Assembly (NCBI RefSeq): GCF_001039355.2
Contig: NW_019773936.1
Coordinates: 370,643-434,642 of the forward strand
Length of the DNA: 64,000 nt
Reading direction: 5' to 3'
DNA from: Lingula anatina
Lineage: Eukaryota > Brachiopoda > Lingulata > Lingulida > Lingulidae
The notes under the pieces were generated by a model that saw only the letters and a program-made list of their open reading frames with translations, had not been told where the DNA came from and did not search any database. How positions within the stretch are numbered: the stretch's first letter is position 1; each line of letters begins with the position of its first letter. This document shows positions 49,795-62,005 of the stretch, one piece after another. Position numbers and translations under genes: made by a program.

Positions 49795-52700
49795 GTGAGT
49801 TCAGGGCTTTTTTCATACCAGATACTTATACGAAATATGCCATCTATGACCTACACAGACTATGTTGGACTTTCGCACTCTTTGTAGTAAAAAACTCCCT
49901 GTTTGAGAAGTAAAGCGCATATACAGTATTGTCGAGTTTTGCCTTAAATATCTCGCTTGGTTTACATGTACACTGACTCTCAGAATAAATCAAAAACACT
50001 TATTGTAATTCAGTTGTGGGCGAGCTTATATCTGCACGGGCATTTGTGAAGTTGCCGTGTTAAGCACTGCTCCGAGCTATAATGAATAGAATCAGATCTA
50101 TTCTCCTGACTGTGGCTTCGTGATATAAGTCACATTTTGTTTTTGTGAACGAAACTTTGATTTTGTGAAAACAAAATTCACAGGTCCACAACAAACGATA
50201 GAAGATCCTTTCTTAGTCAGAAAATCCTAAAAACATGTTTCATCATTTTCTTTTACTGAAGTTAAGCGCACACAAATTTATTGTTTGTTCTTTTTATCAT
50301 AACAGAGATTTAGCATTTATTTATTGCTGCCAGCCATTATCTACTGCTGACATTACTTATTATTTCTATGCATAATCATGCCTTTCAACGAAGTACAATA
50401 CCCACCTTGTTGCAATCGTATGTAACCAAACGTTTTATTGTATGAGTGATTGCTATTTTATTCTACATATCAGTGATTTTCAACCCTACGCATGAACTGT
50501 AATTAACAATCTTGATCCATAAAAATTCATGATTCTCATTTTAAATATGTATGTAACCTTCGTCCACACTCTTGTTTTGTATAATTATACGTTGGTCATG
50601 AGCATGTTTTGTCTCACTGTCAGAGTAATTGCATGTTTGCATGTTACACAAAATATTTTCGACTGTTAGAATATTTGTTTAAACCGTGTAGTGTGATATA
50701 CAGTAAATGTGACATATTTTAACTCATTTAAATGCATTTAGTACGGCTATGCATGTTTTTTGTAGGCTTGTTTGGGATGAATACATACAGTATACACACA
50801 CCCATTCTAAGTAAGAATTCATCTTAATAGATGTATCTATATATAGAAATGGAAACGTTTTTAGCCATAGAGGCTCTTCAGGGTATATATTTAATTTTTC
50901 TGCACTGCATACTTTACAGGAATACATGCACCCGTCAGAGATATATCACTATCTCAGAAAGAGCTACCAGATCTAAATCCGTTCGAGACTTGACAAATTG
51001 TGGACTTTGGGGCTGGTCATCATGTTCTAAATACAAGTAAGTTTTATCTCAGTTGCAAAATAAGTACGTATTTTAATGGCAGTTATGCTTCAAGCATCCA
51101 AGGTTATTACGATAGTACACTGATAGTTTGCAAGCTTTATTGTAATAGGGGTGAAGTAGAGAACGAGAAACAAGCACTGCATGATGACGTGTGAAATCTG
51201 ATCCTGATACGTCTACAAAGACACAACTAAAAAGAGATAAATGTATAAAACCTATGATAATGTACTTGTACAACTTTTTACATGTATGTGTCTTATAGGC
51301 TTCCTTATTTTGAACCCGGACGAGTTGCACTTTATATTTTCATTGTGATTTTAAACTGAAAATTTAGAATAATAATGGAAAATATCTAGATATGGAGTAT
51401 CGTATACAGACATTAAAACAAATAAATTCAAAGAAACACATTCAAAGACATCTGGGCAAGATGGATGGTAAAATAGTTTGAAAAAAGTGTCTTCTTTACA
51501 TATTCATCCCAACAAAAGGAAAAGTATGAAAGATGTGCATGTTTTACATTGTAGGTATACATCTCTTCCGTGACATTTGAATAATAACTTTAGTTGGCTT
51601 TTCCATGAAATATTGGCGGCATTCTGTACTATCAATTCCCATAAGGTTCCTTTTAATTTCTCTACACCTGGGTTCTGCCATGCATTTCCCCACGTTTGTC
51701 ACGACTTTACTACTGTCCTCGGATCAAATCGTCCATTGGCTCTTAACTTAAAGCTTAAAATTTTTAGACACTACCAAAATGTGGATGTACACTGAATGTT
51801 ATAAACAGATGCATTAAAGTTATTCAAATTCGCTTTATATTTGCTTTATTATATTGTAATGTTTTTCGAGAAACACAATTTTTGTGTGCCTATTTTCTGG
51901 AAATACTACAATATTTAAAGTGCACTTTGCGTCTTGTGTCCAAGACTGTGTCATATGGGTGATATAAGTAGTTACTCACTACCATGATAGTGCGTATTTT
52001 ATCCCGTTCACGTTAGTACAAGCTTTTATAGACCAGTTAGTGCAATATGGGAATTTCCTAAAGAGGCACTGGGCCTGCATGTACTATCATTCATTCTCAA
52101 TATATAGGTCCATTTGAAAAAAAACTTAGAGAAAAATGAAAAATCAAGTTAAGCATACATGTATAGCCGCGAATTCTACTTTTTTCCATGTATCTGGTGA
52201 CNCGGCTATGCATGTTTTTTGTAGGCTTGTTTGGGATGAATACATACAGTATACACACACCCATTCTAAGTAAGAATTCATCTTAATAGATGTATCTATA
52301 TATAGAAATGGAAACGTTTTTAGCCATAGAGGCTCTTCAGGGTATATATTTAATTTTTCTGCACTGCATACTTTACAGGAATACATGCACCCGTCAGAGA
52401 TATATCACTATCTCAGAAAGAGCTACCAGATCTAAATCCGTTCGAGACTTGACAAATTGTGGACTTTGGGGCTGGTCATCATGTTCTAAATACAAGTAAG
52501 TTTTATCTCAGTTGCAAAATAAGTACGTATTTTAATGGCAGTTATGCTTCAAGCATCCAAGGTTATTACGATAGTACACTGATAGTTTGCAAGCTTTATT
52601 GTAATAGGGGTGAAGTAGAGAACGAGAAACAAGCACTGCATGATGACGTGTGAAATCTGATCCTGATACGTCTACAAAGACACAACTAAAAAGAGATAAA

Positions 52701-55700
52701 TGTATAAAACCTATGATAATGTACTTGTACAACTTTTTACATGTATGTGTCTTATAGGCTTCCTTATTTTGAACCCGGACGAGTTGCACTTTATATTTTC
52801 ATTGTGATTTTAAACTGAAAATTTAGAATAATAATGGAAAATATCTAGATATGGAGTATCGTATACAGACATTAAAACAAATAAATTCAAAGAAACACAT
52901 TCAAAGACATCTGGGCAAGATGGATGGTAAAATAGTTTGAAAAAAGTGTCTTCTTTACATATTCATCCCAACAAAAGGAAAAGTATGAAAGATGTGCATG
53001 TTTTACATTGTAGGTATACATCTCTTCCGTGACATTTGAATAATAACTTTAGTTGGCTTTTCCATGAAATATTGGCGGCATTCTGTACTATCAATTCCCA
53101 TAAGGTTCCTTTTAATTTCTCTACACCTGGGTTCTGCCATGCATTTCCCCACGTTTGTCACGACTTTACTACTGTCCTCGGATCAAATCGTCCATTGGCT
53201 CTTAACTTAAAGCTTAAAATTTTTAGACACTACCAAAATGTGGATGTACACTGAATGTTATAAACAGATGCATTAAAGTTATTCAAATTCGCTTTATATT
53301 TGCTTTATTATATTGTAATGTTTTTCGAGAAACACAATTTTTGTGTGCCTATTTTCTGGAAATACTACAATATTTAAAGTGCACTTTGCGTCTTGTGTCC
53401 AAGACTGTGTCATATGGGTGATATAAGTAGTTACTCACTACCATGATAGTGCGTATTTTATCCCGTTCACGTTAGTACAAGCTTTTATAGACCAGTTAGT
53501 GCAATATGGGAATTTCCTAAAGAGGCACTGGGCCTGCATGTACTATCATTCATTCTCAATATATAGGTCCATTTGAAAAAAAAACTTAGAGAAAAATGAA
53601 AAATCAAGTTAAGCATACATGTATAGCCGCGAATTCTACTTTTTTCCATGTATCTGGTGACAGAAAGTGACACATCTATTTTTTTAAATAAATAATTGAA
53701 ATTTTAAAATCCAAGCCTTGCCAGCACGGGGACAAAGTAATTTAGCCTATGTGTTAACCTATATTGGTTATGAAGTTTTAAAAATAACAATCCGTGGATA
53801 ATATTCGTACGTGATTAATACTAAGAAAATAAAACTGCACTAGAGGGGTATTTCGAGATGTACTTGTATTTTAATAACACATTCTGCCCTCAACCCCAAG
53901 TATAATTTTTCACAGTACCTGGTAATACAGGTTATGCAAATTACTTTCCATGAAAATGCAGTTTTGCCGTGTTTCTTCTTAAACATTTTACTATGCCCTG
54001 TTACCGTATTCTCTTGCTAATAATGCATGAACATAAATTGAGGATTTTGTTAATGGTTAAAATATGACAAAAAAAACCACCAAACAACTAAAAAAAATGA
54101 CGTGCGCCAAAAGACGAAAGGAAGATTTTTCAATATTTTAAAATCTGGCGACACCAATGAAGTAGCTGCAAGCTATTTATTGAGTTATTTAAAATAAATA
54201 GACATTTTCTGACACGTGAAACACCATGTCGTTTCCTGACATGTTGCATATAAAAATGTTTAATTGGGGTGGTTTTTTTTTCTGTGACAATAGATAAATC
54301 AAGTAATTATTGTTATTTTTTTAGTTGTTAGACTGAAGTTCGTTAAGTTCAACTTGGACAAAATTATTGTGCTCGCTGACATGGATATTATTTTTATGAA
54401 ATGAAAAAGGTTAAATGGACTTGAGAATGAGTGTATAGTGATCAAGAGATCAGATCAGATCTTAATCTCTCATGTAGGCAACACTAGTAATGACATTTTT
54501 TTTATCCATTTAGACTTGTCACGGAGTATTTCACTCGTACCCGAAGGCTCACCCAGTATTATACAGGATGTTGTCCCAAATGGAAACAAATTGGTTCTGT
54601 TTGTGTTCCTGGTGAGAGAATATTGGAAATAATGAAGAGCATTTAAAAATAATAGAAATTAGTTTCTTTTCATCACAGGATTATTTAATATAATCACTGT
54701 TGACATATATGCTCTCTTTGGAAGTGACTGATGAGTTAATTTACATCATTCATGCACAACTGTTATTTTTAATGTTTGATCTCTACTCATGTTAACGACG
54801 TGTTACCATAAACCGATTATTTTGATTAATATAAAAATAAACAACTGATCACACAAGGCATTAATTGTGAATTCCATTTCATGCTGCGTCTGTTACATAT
54901 TTAAGAATGTTCGATAATACCACACTGTGCTCATGAGACTTGCCAGGGCGTCTTTACTTCTGGATGCGCCACTTGTTTACAACAAGGACCCAACATTTCA
55001 TCATCTGTATATTGGCCGTCAGGAACATCTAGAAATTGTTCAGGTATGATGATACAGATACTTATTTGTTTGTAGCTATGCATAGAATGACATGTTAACC
55101 ATGCATTTATTCACTCCTCACATCATATGTGTTAAGCACTTTGTAATTCATGTTACGGAACATAAGTGATAAAATTCTATATCTTTTCAGCAACTTGTTC
55201 TTGGGAACAGTACCATTGTTGGCCAGGAAATTGTTCAGACGGATTCTATTCTGGTGGATGTACCTGCATTGCTGGTTTTACTAATGAAAGCGGTCAATGC
55301 CACTGTGAGTGCTAATGAAAACAGACCTCGTTGAACAATTTTGCCTATTGTGCCCATCCCTTAATGCATAATATTTGACAAGTCGCATCTTGTGAACATT
55401 TGTGCACAAAGGAAGAGCAGTTAAAATGATAAAATTAGTTTTTCGTGTTATTTTGAATTATCAAAATATTTTTAATTTACTTTTATCACGGATTATCAAA
55501 ATCCACACACTAGATATACCATTTAGTTTCAGAATCCGTAAAACCTACCTTGGCAACATGCAATATTGGGGTTGTTTCAAAGGATGGGCAAATAGCCAAT
55601 TCAACCATACCAGCTGCTGTACCAGGAGAAAAAGACAACGTGCAGGACAACTATATAAATTTTAAACCAAAAAATATGAGCTACACATTCGATTTTGATT

Positions 55701-58700
55701 TTCAAATAACCGGTGTCCCAACAAAACCCCCACGGATTAAGGAATTCCACTTTGGTGTTACTTCAGCATCTGTAACTTTGGGAACAATTTCAACTGGTAA
55801 CTAACAAACATTTTGGATGAAATGTCTAAAATTATACAGTCTATTTATTCCTCGTATAATATTAGTATAATTTTTAACGTTCAAACTCTACTAGAGCTAG
55901 TTAAAGTGACTTCTCACATCTCTCCTGGTTAGTACGTATTTCTTTCAGGTTTTGAATGTATGACGTATGTATATAATCTAGGGATATTATATAAAATCTA
56001 ATCTGACATACAAACAAGAATAAAATATTATATATTATCATTTTTTTTAATTTATCTATATATGGTTTCATACTATTCTTAGCATTAGGTTCGTTCCGTG
56101 AGCACAGCATCCTGGTGTTGCCTTCTGGGATGTGCAATAAGAACTTCACTCGATCCTCCCCCTACAGCGGTATGATATCGTGCAGGCAGTCAGTGCCATT
56201 AGATAATTATTTTCNTTCGGTGTTACTTCAGCATCTGTAACTTTGGGAACAATTTCAACTGGTAACTAACAAACATTTTGGATGAAATGTCTAAAATTAT
56301 ACAGTCTATTTATTCCTCGTATAATATTAGTATAATTTTTAACGTTCAAACTCTACTAAGCCTAGTTAAAGTGACTTCTCACATCTCTCCTAGTTATTAC
56401 GTATTTCTTTCAGGTTTTGAAAGTATGACGTATGTATATAATCTAGGGATATTATATAAAATCTAATCTGACATACAAACAAGAATAAAATATTATATAT
56501 TATCATTTTCTTAATTTATCTATATATGGTTTCATACTATTCTTAGAATTAGGTTTGTTCCGTGAGCACAGCATCCTGGCGTTGCCTTCTGGGATGTGCA
56601 ATAAGAACTTCACTCGATCCTCCCCCTACAGCGGTATGATATCGTGCAGGCAGACAGTGCCATTAGATAATTATTTTCTGAACAACGGAGAAAGGTTGGT
56701 TATGTAAATTTCATTATTGTGACAAAATGGCAAATTATATATTAAATATTTATTTTAAAAAAGGGCGGTTTAAAAATTTCAGGTTACTATTAATGTACCC
56801 ATGTGGAAAATTAGTTAACGTTTTAATCGCTATACAACGGTCAGTTTACCTACAGGGTACCACATTAATGATCTCTAGTGTTAGCCCTTAGTTAGCCCAT
56901 GTTAGCCAATCGATTTAGCGATGTCTCCTCGATTACGAATTGTAAATAATCATTAAATGTCGACACATGGCATTTGATATTAAAAAATCACATTTATTTC
57001 AATAGCATCATAAGCAGGAAAGCAATGGTTTCACTCTTATTCCAGATTTTGCGCACGGTTTGAAGCAGAGGGAGGGGGTTATTTCATTCCCTTTGACGCT
57101 CTGCATCACAGGGAACTTTCTCCTAAAAACTACAACGAAACATCGACGTCAAAACTGGTGTGCATTTGGTATGACTCGGTCGCGCCAATACACTGCTCGG
57201 CTGAAAAAGGATGTTTTTTGGAGCCTCTACACGTTGCTAACCGCATAACCAGAAGTGGCCAAATGTCTTTGTCTTTTAAAGGCTGGTCAGATCCGTATCC
57301 ATCAGCGCCAGATCAGGCATCCGGTATAGAGCATTATGAAATACAAGTTTTCAAGGTTGAAAACGGAGGCAATAATACGTTGATGGTAAAGCCCGAAAGT
57401 ACCCTCAAAAACACAACAGCCAGCACACACATGGATATTGAATTATCTGATCAACCCGAGTTGTATGCCCTTATCTTAACTGTTAAAGACATTGCTGGAA
57501 ATGTTCAGCAAGCCCGACGTTTTGTGCTGTTTGACAATTCTTCGCAGGTGGAAATTAACAAAAGGAATCCCATGCTAGTAACGTCAGCCAATCCAAACGC
57601 AGATTACATGTGGCAGGTCAATCATCGTACAATCCAGCTACGTTGGGTAAACCATTTTCGTAACAGCCATCATTTTCACCACAATCTTTTGAGACCCATA
57701 AAACAGAATTTGGACATAAATGGTGTGTATGATCAAGTGAGCGGCGATCTCCCTGTCACTGGTATATTGAATATCCATGGTATTGTGGACTTCCAGTACT
57801 CCTTTCAGCGCCTTCTCCCCTTGCAAACACCGGCTTCTCCATTTCAAAACGTATCAAACTTCCAAACTCAATTACTGAATCTAACAGAGATCAACCCCAA
57901 AGATGGCGAAAGCTACAGAATTTGGATCAAAGCAACTGACATTATGAATAATACACTTGTGGATAATGTCACAGTTCACTTTGACAGCACGGAACCTGAG
58001 GTGTCCAATATGTGGTTAGTAAAGGATGGCCAAAAGCAATTATATGTCCACCACACAACAGATCTCTCTAATATGACACTCCAGTTCAACGCCAAGGATC
58101 CAGAGAGCGGATTGTTTAATGTCAAATGGAGACTTGGCACAGAGCGACGCGACAGTGATATTGGAAGCGGTTATTTGCCTGTAGTTTCCTATAAAGTAGG
58201 TTGATATTTTGTACTTAAATTTTATTTTTGCAGTATTATTCCAATAATTTAGTATTTTTACACAGAATATATTGTCGGCGTTGTTATTTTGCGTCTCATA
58301 TATACACTGCATAGCCTTTCTTTATTAACACATTGAAGAGTGCTTTATTATTTTACAGGAAGGGCTCAACAATTCAAGATACACAGAGAAGAATCATTAT
58401 TGCCCAGCAGTCGGTCGATGTGAATTTTACAATTACAGCATAGGACGTCAGTCTCTTGGGACGCATATAGGACAGCATAATCGCCGGTATCACTTCACCA
58501 TTGAAGTAATGAATAATGCAAAACTCATGACCACCGCGGCTGTGGTCGTACACGTGGACGAGTCACCTCCAGTGATCGGCACTGTCTTTGACGGCTTTTC
58601 TGAAAAAGATAGAGATTTCCAAACTGATTTAAATCTAAATGGACATTGGCATGGTTTCTACGACCACGAAAGTGGTATATCCAAATACAAAGTGGCAATA

Positions 58701-60349
58701 TCATCTCGTTGTCTTACCAAAGAGCAACTTTTGAAAAGCAAACCTGGGAATGAGACTAAATTAACGACTCTGACAACAGCCTCATTTCAAGCACAAGTGC
58801 CAGGTTATTACGTGTTATCAGTTATGGCATTCAACAAAGCTATGGAGCCTTCGGATGTTGCTTGCTCTGATGGCGTTACAATAGACGACTCTCCGCCTGA
58901 AATCTACAATGTTTTGTTACCAAATGCACGTATTCGTGACACAATCGTTTGTGATGGGGATGCCGTTTGGTTAATCACGTCTAACCTAACTAAATTAAGG
59001 CTTTCTAGCAATGCATCAGAATGTATCCACCTGTGCTTGTCAAGCATTCCAGTTTCGGTGTTCCCAGACAAACAAACCAATAACACCAGCATGCTAAACG
59101 ATACAGAATCAAACGAAGTATGCCTTGAAACTCATTCTAACGACTTTGTTATTTCGTTGCCAAACGACGCTGTCAGCCTACTCTGGGAGGCATGTGATAA
59201 AGAAAGCCAACTTCATGATTTTGAAATCGGCATATCTTCCAATGGAAAAAATGTTATAAATCCCGATATTTCAGGGTTTCACACAACTCACAACCATACG
59301 TATTTCAAGCGCACCCATTCTGGGTTTGGGCATTCTTCGAGGTTCTTTCTCTTGATCAGAGCAACAAATAAGGCGGGTTTGTCGAGAGTCACTTCTCTAG
59401 GCCCCATCCGCTTGCATGAGTCACCACCATTGTTCATTGGCAAGCCGACACTTTGCATTCTTGACAACAAAGTCGAAGTGGTTTGGAATCGGAAACAGTT
59501 ACCTGTATTGCACGGGGATGAAGCCACAGTTGAAATTGCAGTCGGTAAGTAACTTTTGTTACCCTTTCTACCTATATATATTCTTTATCAAGTTTGAAAT
59601 TAGACATTTCTATGTTATTAACTAGAGCTTGATTTTATTGTTTGGGGATTTTTTTATTTATTAGTTGCCATTGGATGTATATTAATACTTCTGAAGTTAA
59701 AATGTAGCGTTTAACGATGTCCTAGGTACACGTAAGGAGGAAGAGGCTGCACAACAGTTCCGCCTAGCCGCAGGTAGTTGTTCTAATGATACACAATTTT
59801 GCGAAAATCTTGAGATTTCTAAACTCCAACAGTATAACCGCGAATTCCAAACTGACCTTTTCGTTTACGTCAGAATCACTAACGTGGCTGGTCTTTCAAG
59901 AGTCGTGGGATCAGAACCTTTTCAACTTCCAACAGCCTTGAAGCCATCGATTGGGCGTGTCTATGATGTTAATTCGAATTTCACACAGAAAGACATAGAT
60001 TTTATTCTTGCTACAAATACAGTATGTGCGGCCTGGAATGGATTTGAACACGAGGGTGCCAGAGTAAATTTTGCTGTCGGCCTCGGAAAAAGGACTGTAA
60101 CTAGTGATGTTCTGCCCTATGATGCCGTTTCTCCTGCAAAGGGAAAAACGTTCTGTATCACAACATCTGGACTGCCTTTGAACACCAAATTATTCTTTAA
60201 CGTGCAAGCCAGTACATCAGCCGGTTCAGTAACTGCCTCCTCAGATGGATTCACCATCGTCGAGGCAAAGGAATTTAAGCCGCTGAAAGTATTTGATGGC
60301 GCAAGGTGCGAGATGCCCCAAGAGATCGTTAAAACTTTACCCTCACTAA
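49721..60349 (+). CDS. Secreted TSP1/EGF-like protein with FN3-like repeats (10 exons, broken at a contig join)
   Basis: Exons 49721-49794, 50920-51036, 54514-54611, 54906-55043, 55191-55304, 55527-55796, 56547-56694, 57046-58195, 58359-59544 and 59726-60349 join with matching phase and GT-AG sites, giving about 1,300 residues before the N at 60350. Domains: signal peptide; thrombospondin-1-like start (CGLWGWSSCSKYK); cysteine-rich exon; EGF-like exon; a region without clear homology; then FN3-like repeats of the same kind as in the divergent neighbour (FYDHESGISKYKVAIS, DDSPPEI). Likely a secreted or matrix protein. Exon 2 and exons 6-7 occur twice because of assembly joins; I used the copies that are complete. 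Confidence 0.83.
50744..53661. repeat. 1,459-bp block present twice in tandem across an N
   Basis: 50744-52201 and 52203-53661 appear the same throughout except for one base in an A run. The N at 52202 separates them. Such identity over introns points to an unmerged contig overlap and not an old duplication. Each copy includes exon 2 of the plus gene. Confidence 0.85.
50920..51036 (+). CDS. Plus gene exon 2: basic stretch and start of thrombospondin-1-like repeat
   Basis: Phase 2 in and phase 2 out, 117 nt. It encodes NTCTRQRYITISERATRSK and then NCGLWGWSSCSKYK. The W-x-x-W-S-x-C core is the TSP1 signature. The repeat continues into exon 3. An identical copy lies at 52379-52495. Confidence 0.78.
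51037..54513. other. Intron 2 of the plus gene, containing the duplicated block
   Basis: Exons 2 and 3 join in phase 2. Apart from the second copy of the 1,459-bp block (with exon 2 copy at 52379-52495) I see no exon. Confidence 0.65.
54514..55304 (+). CDS. Plus gene exons 3-5: rest of TSP1-like repeat, cysteine-rich piece, EGF-like domain
   Basis: Exon 3 (54514-54611) has RTRRLTQYYTGCCPKWKQIG and VCVP. Exon 4 (54906-55043) has CSIIPHCAHETCQGVF and CATC. Exon 5 (55191-55304) has CSWEQYHCWPGNCSDGFYSG and CTCIAGFTNESGQCH, with EGF-like C-x-C-x2-G spacing. Phases run 2-1, 1-1, 1-1. The acceptor chosen for exon 6 (after atttag at 55526) avoids an in-frame stop that the downstream ttcag acceptor would create. 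Confidence 0.78.
55527..56694 (+). CDS. Plus gene exons 6-7 (exon 7 taken from the second copy)
   Basis: Exon 6 (55527-55796) encodes LATCNIGVVSKDGQIANSTI and FKPKNMSYTFDFDFQITGVP, with a beta-strand pattern. Exon 7 (56547-56694) encodes LFREHSILALPSGMCNKNFT and DNYFLNNGER. A first, truncated exon 7 lies at 56083-56214 and a partial second exon 6 at 56216-56261, on either side of the N at 56215. I recognise no named domain. Confidence 0.7.
55751..56694. repeat. About 465-bp block present twice across an N (alleles)
   Basis: 55751-56214 and 56216-56679 match with several substitutions (for example the first exon 7 has LVLPSG where the second has LALPSG). The N at 56215 marks the join. This suggests two haplotypes placed in series. 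Confidence 0.8.
57046..58195 (+). CDS. Plus gene exon 8: cysteine-containing region and FN3-like repeats
   Basis: A 1,150-nt exon, phase 2 in and phase 0 out. It starts RFCARFEAEGGGYFIPF and contains FKGWSDPYPSAPDQASGIEH, a variant of the W-x-G-F-x-D-x-E-S-G-I strand. It later has DSTEPEVSNM, a variant of the D-T-T-P-P linker, then AKDPESGLFNVKWRLG. Several N-x-T/S sequons are present. Confidence 0.8.
58359..59544 (+). CDS. Plus gene exon 9: FN3-like repeats
   Basis: 1,186 nt, phase 0 in and phase 1 out at gtaagt. Repeats carry VDESPPVIGTVFDG, GFYDHESGISKYKVAIS and DDSPPEIYNVLL. A cysteine-bearing insert (ASECIHLCLSSIPVSVF) lies within one unit. The last unit reads LWEACDKESQLHDFEIGISS, then LHESPPLF. 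Confidence 0.83.
59726..60349 (+). CDS. Plus gene exon 10: FN3-like repeats, truncated by the contig join
   Basis: The exon is in phase with exon 9 and encodes YVRITNVAGLSRVVGSEPFQ, IGRVYDVNSNFTQKDIDF and AWNGFEHEGARVNFAVGLG. It ends at the N at 60350 after EIVKTLPSL. Just after the N another frame reads LFGAFGAIGAGGVFTLQ and stop, a glycine-rich hydrophobic tail that might be the true C terminus if bases are missing. Reading straight through the N in frame instead gives a tryptophan-rich tail and a stop at 60415-60417. Confidence 0.72.
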
Positions 60350-60779
60350 NTACTTTTTGGTGCATTTGGAGCAATAGGTGCAGGTGGTGTATTCACGCTT
60401 CAGTAGCAGAAAATTAATTTTTAGGGATGAGCTATTCTGCCTATATTCTTGTCGCACCGGATGATTTCATGCTTCGTGACTGCGATCACTTTACGCGGTC
60501 AACCAGAAGATCTATGGTCAACATCAGAGTGCCAATCCACAGGGCACCCACTGTTATCAGGGGCTTCTAAACTAGTATACAACATAAAAGTATAAGCCCC
60601 TGTGGAAAAGCATCCGATCTGACAATCTGCTGTAACGAAACTAACCCCCCTACCTGCTCAGCGTCAGAGGGGATCTGTGTAATCCCTCAGCTGGGCAAAT
60701 GGAGTAAGTTTAAGGTCATGTTTGACTTGCATTGACGCAACATAGATAGGGGTGTGCACTGCTCAGCGCCTACATGTAG

Positions 60780-62005
60780 TGTGAAATCGCCTCCATTGAC
60801 AACGTCAAAGGGTATGTACGCGTTCCCGTTGATTACGTGAAATCGAAAAAGGTGCAATACAATGATCTTGTAACAGACTAAAAGTGCAACCCGTGGTCAG
60901 AAAGTATGCACAAGGCACATTGTCTGACATTACTGTCCATCGTCAACAGATCACTTCCTTCAATCATTATGGGCAGTGGACGGGATCGAGGTGTGTAATA
61001 TACGTACAATTATGTACTAAACACAAGAGTTTCATTTACGGTCCTAAGGGCCTGTGGTTCTATAGAAATTACAGTGATCTTCATTACTACTGTACAGTAC
61101 ATCAAATATAATAACCTAAAAAACCGAATGACACAGTTTATACATCAGAAAAAAACAAAGAATTTTTAGTACAATTGTATAATTGTAGTTAACCGAAGAA
61201 AACCAATGCATTAACTATGTATATTCATATCATTAAATCAGCATTCTGAAGTCTCCAATTTAACGCAAGGAGTTCATATTGCGGCAGACCAGCATTCTGT
61301 GACCTAGTGGTGTCCAATGAAGATCCATAGAAATGGACAGCTTTTAGTTTGCCACCTTCTTAAGGCTGTGCTATTTCATTTTTTCATGAAGGTGTGAAAT
61401 CGCCTCCATAGACAAATTCAAAGGGAAGGTACGCGTTCTCGTTGATTACGTGAAATCGAAAAAGGTGCAATACAATGATTTTGTAACAGACAACAAGTGC
61501 AACCCGTGGTCAGAAAGTATGCACAAGGCACATTCTCTAGTATTACTGTCCATCGTCAACAGATCACTTTCTTCAATCATTATGGGCAGTGGACGGGATC
61601 GAGGTGTGTAATATACGTACAATTATGTACTAAACACAAGAGTTTCATTTACGGTCCTAAGGGCCTCTGGTTCTATAGAAATTACAGTGATCTTCATTAC
61701 TACTGTACAGTACATCAAATATAATAACCAAAAACCGAATGACACAAGTAGCAGTTTATTCATCAGAAAAAACAAAGGATTTTTTAGTACAATAGCATAA
61801 ACTGTTAATTTCGTATTGTAGTTGACCGAAGAAAACTAATGCATTAACTATCTATATTCATATCATTAAATTAGCATTCTGAAGTCTCCAATTTAACGCA
61901 AGGAATTCATATTATATTGCGGTAGACCAGCATTCTGTGACCTAGTGGTGTCCAATGAAGATACATAGAAATGGACAGCTTTTAGTTTGCCACTTTCATT
62001 TTTTA
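60780..62005. repeat. Two tandem 612-614-bp units
   Basis: 60780-61391 and 61392-62005 match along their length, from TGTGAAATCGCCTCCAT to GACAGCTTTTAGTTTGCCAC, with small indels and substitutions. No N separates them, so this is a real tandem duplication or two copies of a repeat. A shared short open frame in each unit shows no recognisable domain. Confidence 0.7.

Noticed and set aside
55533-55540. Splice acceptor ttcag at 55532 for plus-gene exon 6
   Set aside because: It would create a TAA across the junction with exon 5; the acceptor at 55526 keeps the frame open.
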